Shown here piece after piece: positions 62,103 to 64,000 of a DNA stretch of 64,000 nt; position 1 is the first letter of the stretch; every line of letters starts with the position of its first letter. Below the pieces are notes generated by a model that worked only from the letters and a program-made list of their open reading frames with translations, was not told where the DNA came from and did no database searches. The stretch is from assembly GCA_964593795.1 (NCBI GenBank), contig CAZQJC010000361.1, positions 1 through 64,000 on the forward strand, written 5' to 3'. Source of the DNA: JAHFDS01 sp964593795. GTDB lineage: Bacteria > Myxococcota_A > Polyangia > JAHFDS01. Made by a program: the position numbers and the translations under genes.

Positions 62103-64000
62103 ATGGCTCGGGGGGAGCCCTGGACCGAGCGTTGCAAACCTCGAGCCTCGGTGCGCCCGGTGAAGAGTGAGGGGTCTGACCGCCAGCTGCTGGCTCGCCT
62201 GGCCGAGGCCCGCCGACTCACGCGCGCGGGGCACACGGGCGACGCGCTCGAGCAACTGGCCGCGGCCGCCTCGCTGGTGGGGACGGAGGACAGGGACGCC
62301 CAGGTCGAGATCGCCGTCCATCGCGCACGCTGCTGCCTGCTGCGCGCGGAGACGGATCGAGCCCTCTCGCTTCTGAACGCCGCCTCGACCGCCGAGTGCT
62401 CACCCCGGCTCGCCGCGACCGTCTGGCTCGGGCTCGGACAGACGCACCTTGCCCGGAAATCTCGGGAGGACGCGCTCGAGTGCTTCCTCGCCGCGCTCGC
62501 TGGTGGTCGCGAAGCAGCGGCGCCCGAGATCTCCGCCGGCGCGTTGCGCGGCCTGGCGGAGCTGGCCTCGCGGGCGCACGACCTGAAGAACGCGTGGGGC
62601 TATGCTCGCCGCGCGGCCGACGAGGCGCGGGCCGCCGCCGATCCGCTCGAGCAGGGCCGTGTCCACGTCAGCCACGGAAACCTGTCCTTCGAGCACGGGG
62701 CCCTGCGGGCGGCACGTCGCAGCTACAAGCGCGGCATCGAGCTCTTCGAGCAGCACCGCTTCGACTGGGATCTCGCCGACGCGCTGTTGCGGCTCGCCAG
62801 CGTCGAGGGCTCGCTCGAGCAGCTGGAACCCGATCAGGTCCAGGAGGGCCCGTCCACGCTCATCCTGCGCGCGCAGGAGATCCTGCGACCGATCTGCACG
62901 CTCGTCGACCTCGAGCGCATCCGCACGGCGTTCCGCCGCTTCGGCCGACGCAGCCTCGATCGGCCTCCCGAGGAGTCCCTCGCGCCGCTCGCTCAAGGTT
63001 TCAGTGAGGTGCGAAGGCGCCTGGTCGGCACGGTGACCCAGTTCCTGTCGGAGGTGCACGCCTCGGCGGAGGGTGCCGACGCGCGGGCCGAGGCGCTGCG
63101 CACGCAGGCCGAGGCCTTCCAGCGGCTCATCGCGCGAGAGGTCGGGGCCCTCGCCAACGTCGAGGAGTCGCTGCTCGGCACGGTCGAGCGCACGCTCCGC
63201 GAGCGCGAGCGCATCCGCACGCTGCTCGAGCTGAGCCGGCCGCTGGCGGCGTTGCAGGACACCGCACAGGTGCTGGCGGACGCCGCGCGCCTGGCCAGCC
63301 AGCTCACCGATGCCGATCGGGCGCTCGTGGTGGAGCGCCGACCGAGCGGCGCGCTCGAGGTGGCAGCGTCGCTGCGCGTCGACGCCGAGGACACGGTCCC
63401 CCTGAGCCGCATCGAGCGCATGCTGGCCACCGGCACGCCGACCCTCCTGGCTTCGGACGACGAGCGCGCTCCCTCGAGCGGGCACGCGATGGCGGTGCCG
63501 CTCTGGTGGGAAGGCGCGGCCGTCGGCGCCATCTACGTGGACAAGGCGTACTCGGGCGGCGCCTTCGTGCTGCGCGATCTCGAGTTCCTGTCCATCTTCT
63601 GCGCCCATCTGTCCTCGATCCTCGAGAACGCGCGGATCAAGCAGCAGCTCGACCTGTCGCTGCGCGAGAGCCAGTCCACGCTCAACTCGATCAGCGACCC
63701 GGTCGTCTCGATCGACGCGGCAGGCAGGCTGTGCACGTGGAACCAGGCCGCCTCGATCCGACTCGCGCTCGGGGTCGCGCCCGAGGGCCGGACGCGCGCG
63801 GCGAGCCAGCCACACGTTGGAGACCTGCCGCAGCTCGCGTGCCTGGTCGAGCCCCTGTCACGCGCCGAGGAGCTCGAGGGCGCACCGGTGACGATCGGGG
63901 ACACCGAGTACCTGCTCCAGCTGCGCACCATCGCGGGGCGCCAGCACGTCGAGCGCTTCGTCGCGACCTTCGTCGAGATGAAGCGCGCGCAGCGCCTCGC
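62103..64000 (+). CDS. TPR-GAF-PAS sensor protein (3' end outside window)
   Basis: The frame is open from ATG 62103 (GTG 62151 and 62160 are alternatives) to the end of the window. Residues about 20-340 are helical TPR-like repeats (LGLGQTHLARKSREDALECF, VSHGNLSFEHGALRAARRSY). A linker of coiled coil leads into a GAF domain (VLADAARLASQLTDADRALV, AVPLWWEGAAVGAIYVDKAY, LEFLSIFCAHLSSILENAR). A PAS-like domain follows (STLNSISDPVVSIDAAGRL, CTWNQAA). The output module lies beyond the edge; a sigma-54-type AAA+ activator or a histidine kinase is most likely. It is cytoplasmic and divergent from the beta-glucosidase gene, with 67 bp between them. Confidence 0.8.
   Translation, partial: MARGEPWTERCKPRASVRPVKSEGSDRQLLARLAEARRLTRAGHTGDALEQLAAAASLVGTEDRDAQVEIAVHRARCCLLRAETDRALSLLNAASTAECSPRLAATVWLGLGQTHLARKSREDALECFLAALAGGREAAAPEISAGALRGLAELASRAHDLKNAWGYARRAADEARAAADPLEQGRVHVSHGNLSFEHGALRAARRSYKRGIELFEQHRFDWDLADALLRLASVEGSLEQLEPDQVQEGPSTLILRAQEILRPICTLVDLERIRTAFRRFGRRSLDRPPEESLAPLAQGFSEVRRRLVGTVTQFLSEVHASAEGADARAEALRTQAEAFQRLIAREVGALANVEESLLGTVERTLRERERIRTLLELSRPLAALQDTAQVLADAARLASQLTDADRALVVERRPSGALEVAASLRVDAEDTVPLSRIERMLATGTPTLLASDDERAPSSGHAMAVPLWWEGAAVGAIYVDKAYSGGAFVLRDLEFLSIFCAHLSSILENARIKQQLDLSLRESQSTLNSISDPVVSIDAAGRLCTWNQAASIRLALGVAPEGRTRAASQPHVGDLPQLACLVEPLSRAEELEGAPVTIGDTEYLLQLRTIAGRQHVERFVATFVEMKRAQRL

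Noticed and set aside
62400..63815. A 471-codon minus-strand frame at the right edge
   Set aside because: It mirrors the plus-strand TPR-GAF-PAS gene, whose translation shows real domains and runs off the window.

Overview
The window is very GC-rich and gene-dense, with strong G/C third-position bias. It fits a myxobacterium (Myxococcota, Polyangia-like), probably a soil polymer degrader or predator. The signs are eukaryote-type Ser/Thr kinases (one PknK-like protein of 1250 residues), lipoproteins with long Gly/Ala/Met linkers, a MYXO-CTERM-like protease tail, many secreted hydrolases, and STAS, SpoIIE and PilZ signalling proteins. I saw no rRNA, tRNA, CRISPR array, transposase or prophage.

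Left part (1-15.7 kb): a cut-off Cys-rich secreted protein and an SLH-domain lipoprotein read rightwards. A leftward run (11.7 to 2.7 kb) holds a GH35-like glycosidase, a secreted lipase-like hydrolase, two DctP-type solute-binding proteins and a HAMP Ser/Thr kinase. The last three overlap at their start and stop codons and have no TRAP permease beside them, which suggests ligand sensing rather than transport; this is my main candidate for an undescribed system. Then come a STAS/zinc-ribbon protein, a MarR regulator with a palindrome on its start codon, and a leftward VCBS-repeat protein plus lipoprotein.

Middle (15.9-32.7 kb): a YncE-like/cytochrome-c lipoprotein whose reading frame continues past a stop codon; nhaR followed by an ABC-HlyD-TolC export operon whose ATPase lacks several catalytic residues; a hibernation factor; a heparinase-like lyase with a small Cys-rich lipoprotein; a MerR regulator with a DUF1838 protein; and a CBM2-GH5 cellulase.

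Right-centre (32.7-51.3 kb): a PknK-like kinase; an operon of a large alpha/beta-hydrolase lipoprotein and an outer-membrane beta-barrel behind an AT-rich palindrome; three large membrane proteins of GT39/YfhO type; a trypsin-like protease; and three gene relics (kinase N-lobe, MYXO-CTERM tail, frameshifted kinase).

Right end (51.4-64 kb): a two-gene secreted unit (hydrolase plus unknown protein); a STAS/zinc-ribbon paralogue tail-to-tail with a 7TM-GAF-SpoIIE phosphatase; a GPH sugar symporter, two PilZ-type proteins and a GH1 beta-glucosidase; and a cut-off TPR-GAF-PAS sensor. Cellulase, symporter and beta-glucosidase make a plausible cellulose route: outside cleavage, import, inside hydrolysis.

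Sequence-level oddities: three hexanucleotide tandem arrays (one a 28-bp-stem hairpin), a dispersed EcoRI-like palindromic repeat in four places, and a short GKADG-like motif just after the lipobox of three secreted hydrolases.
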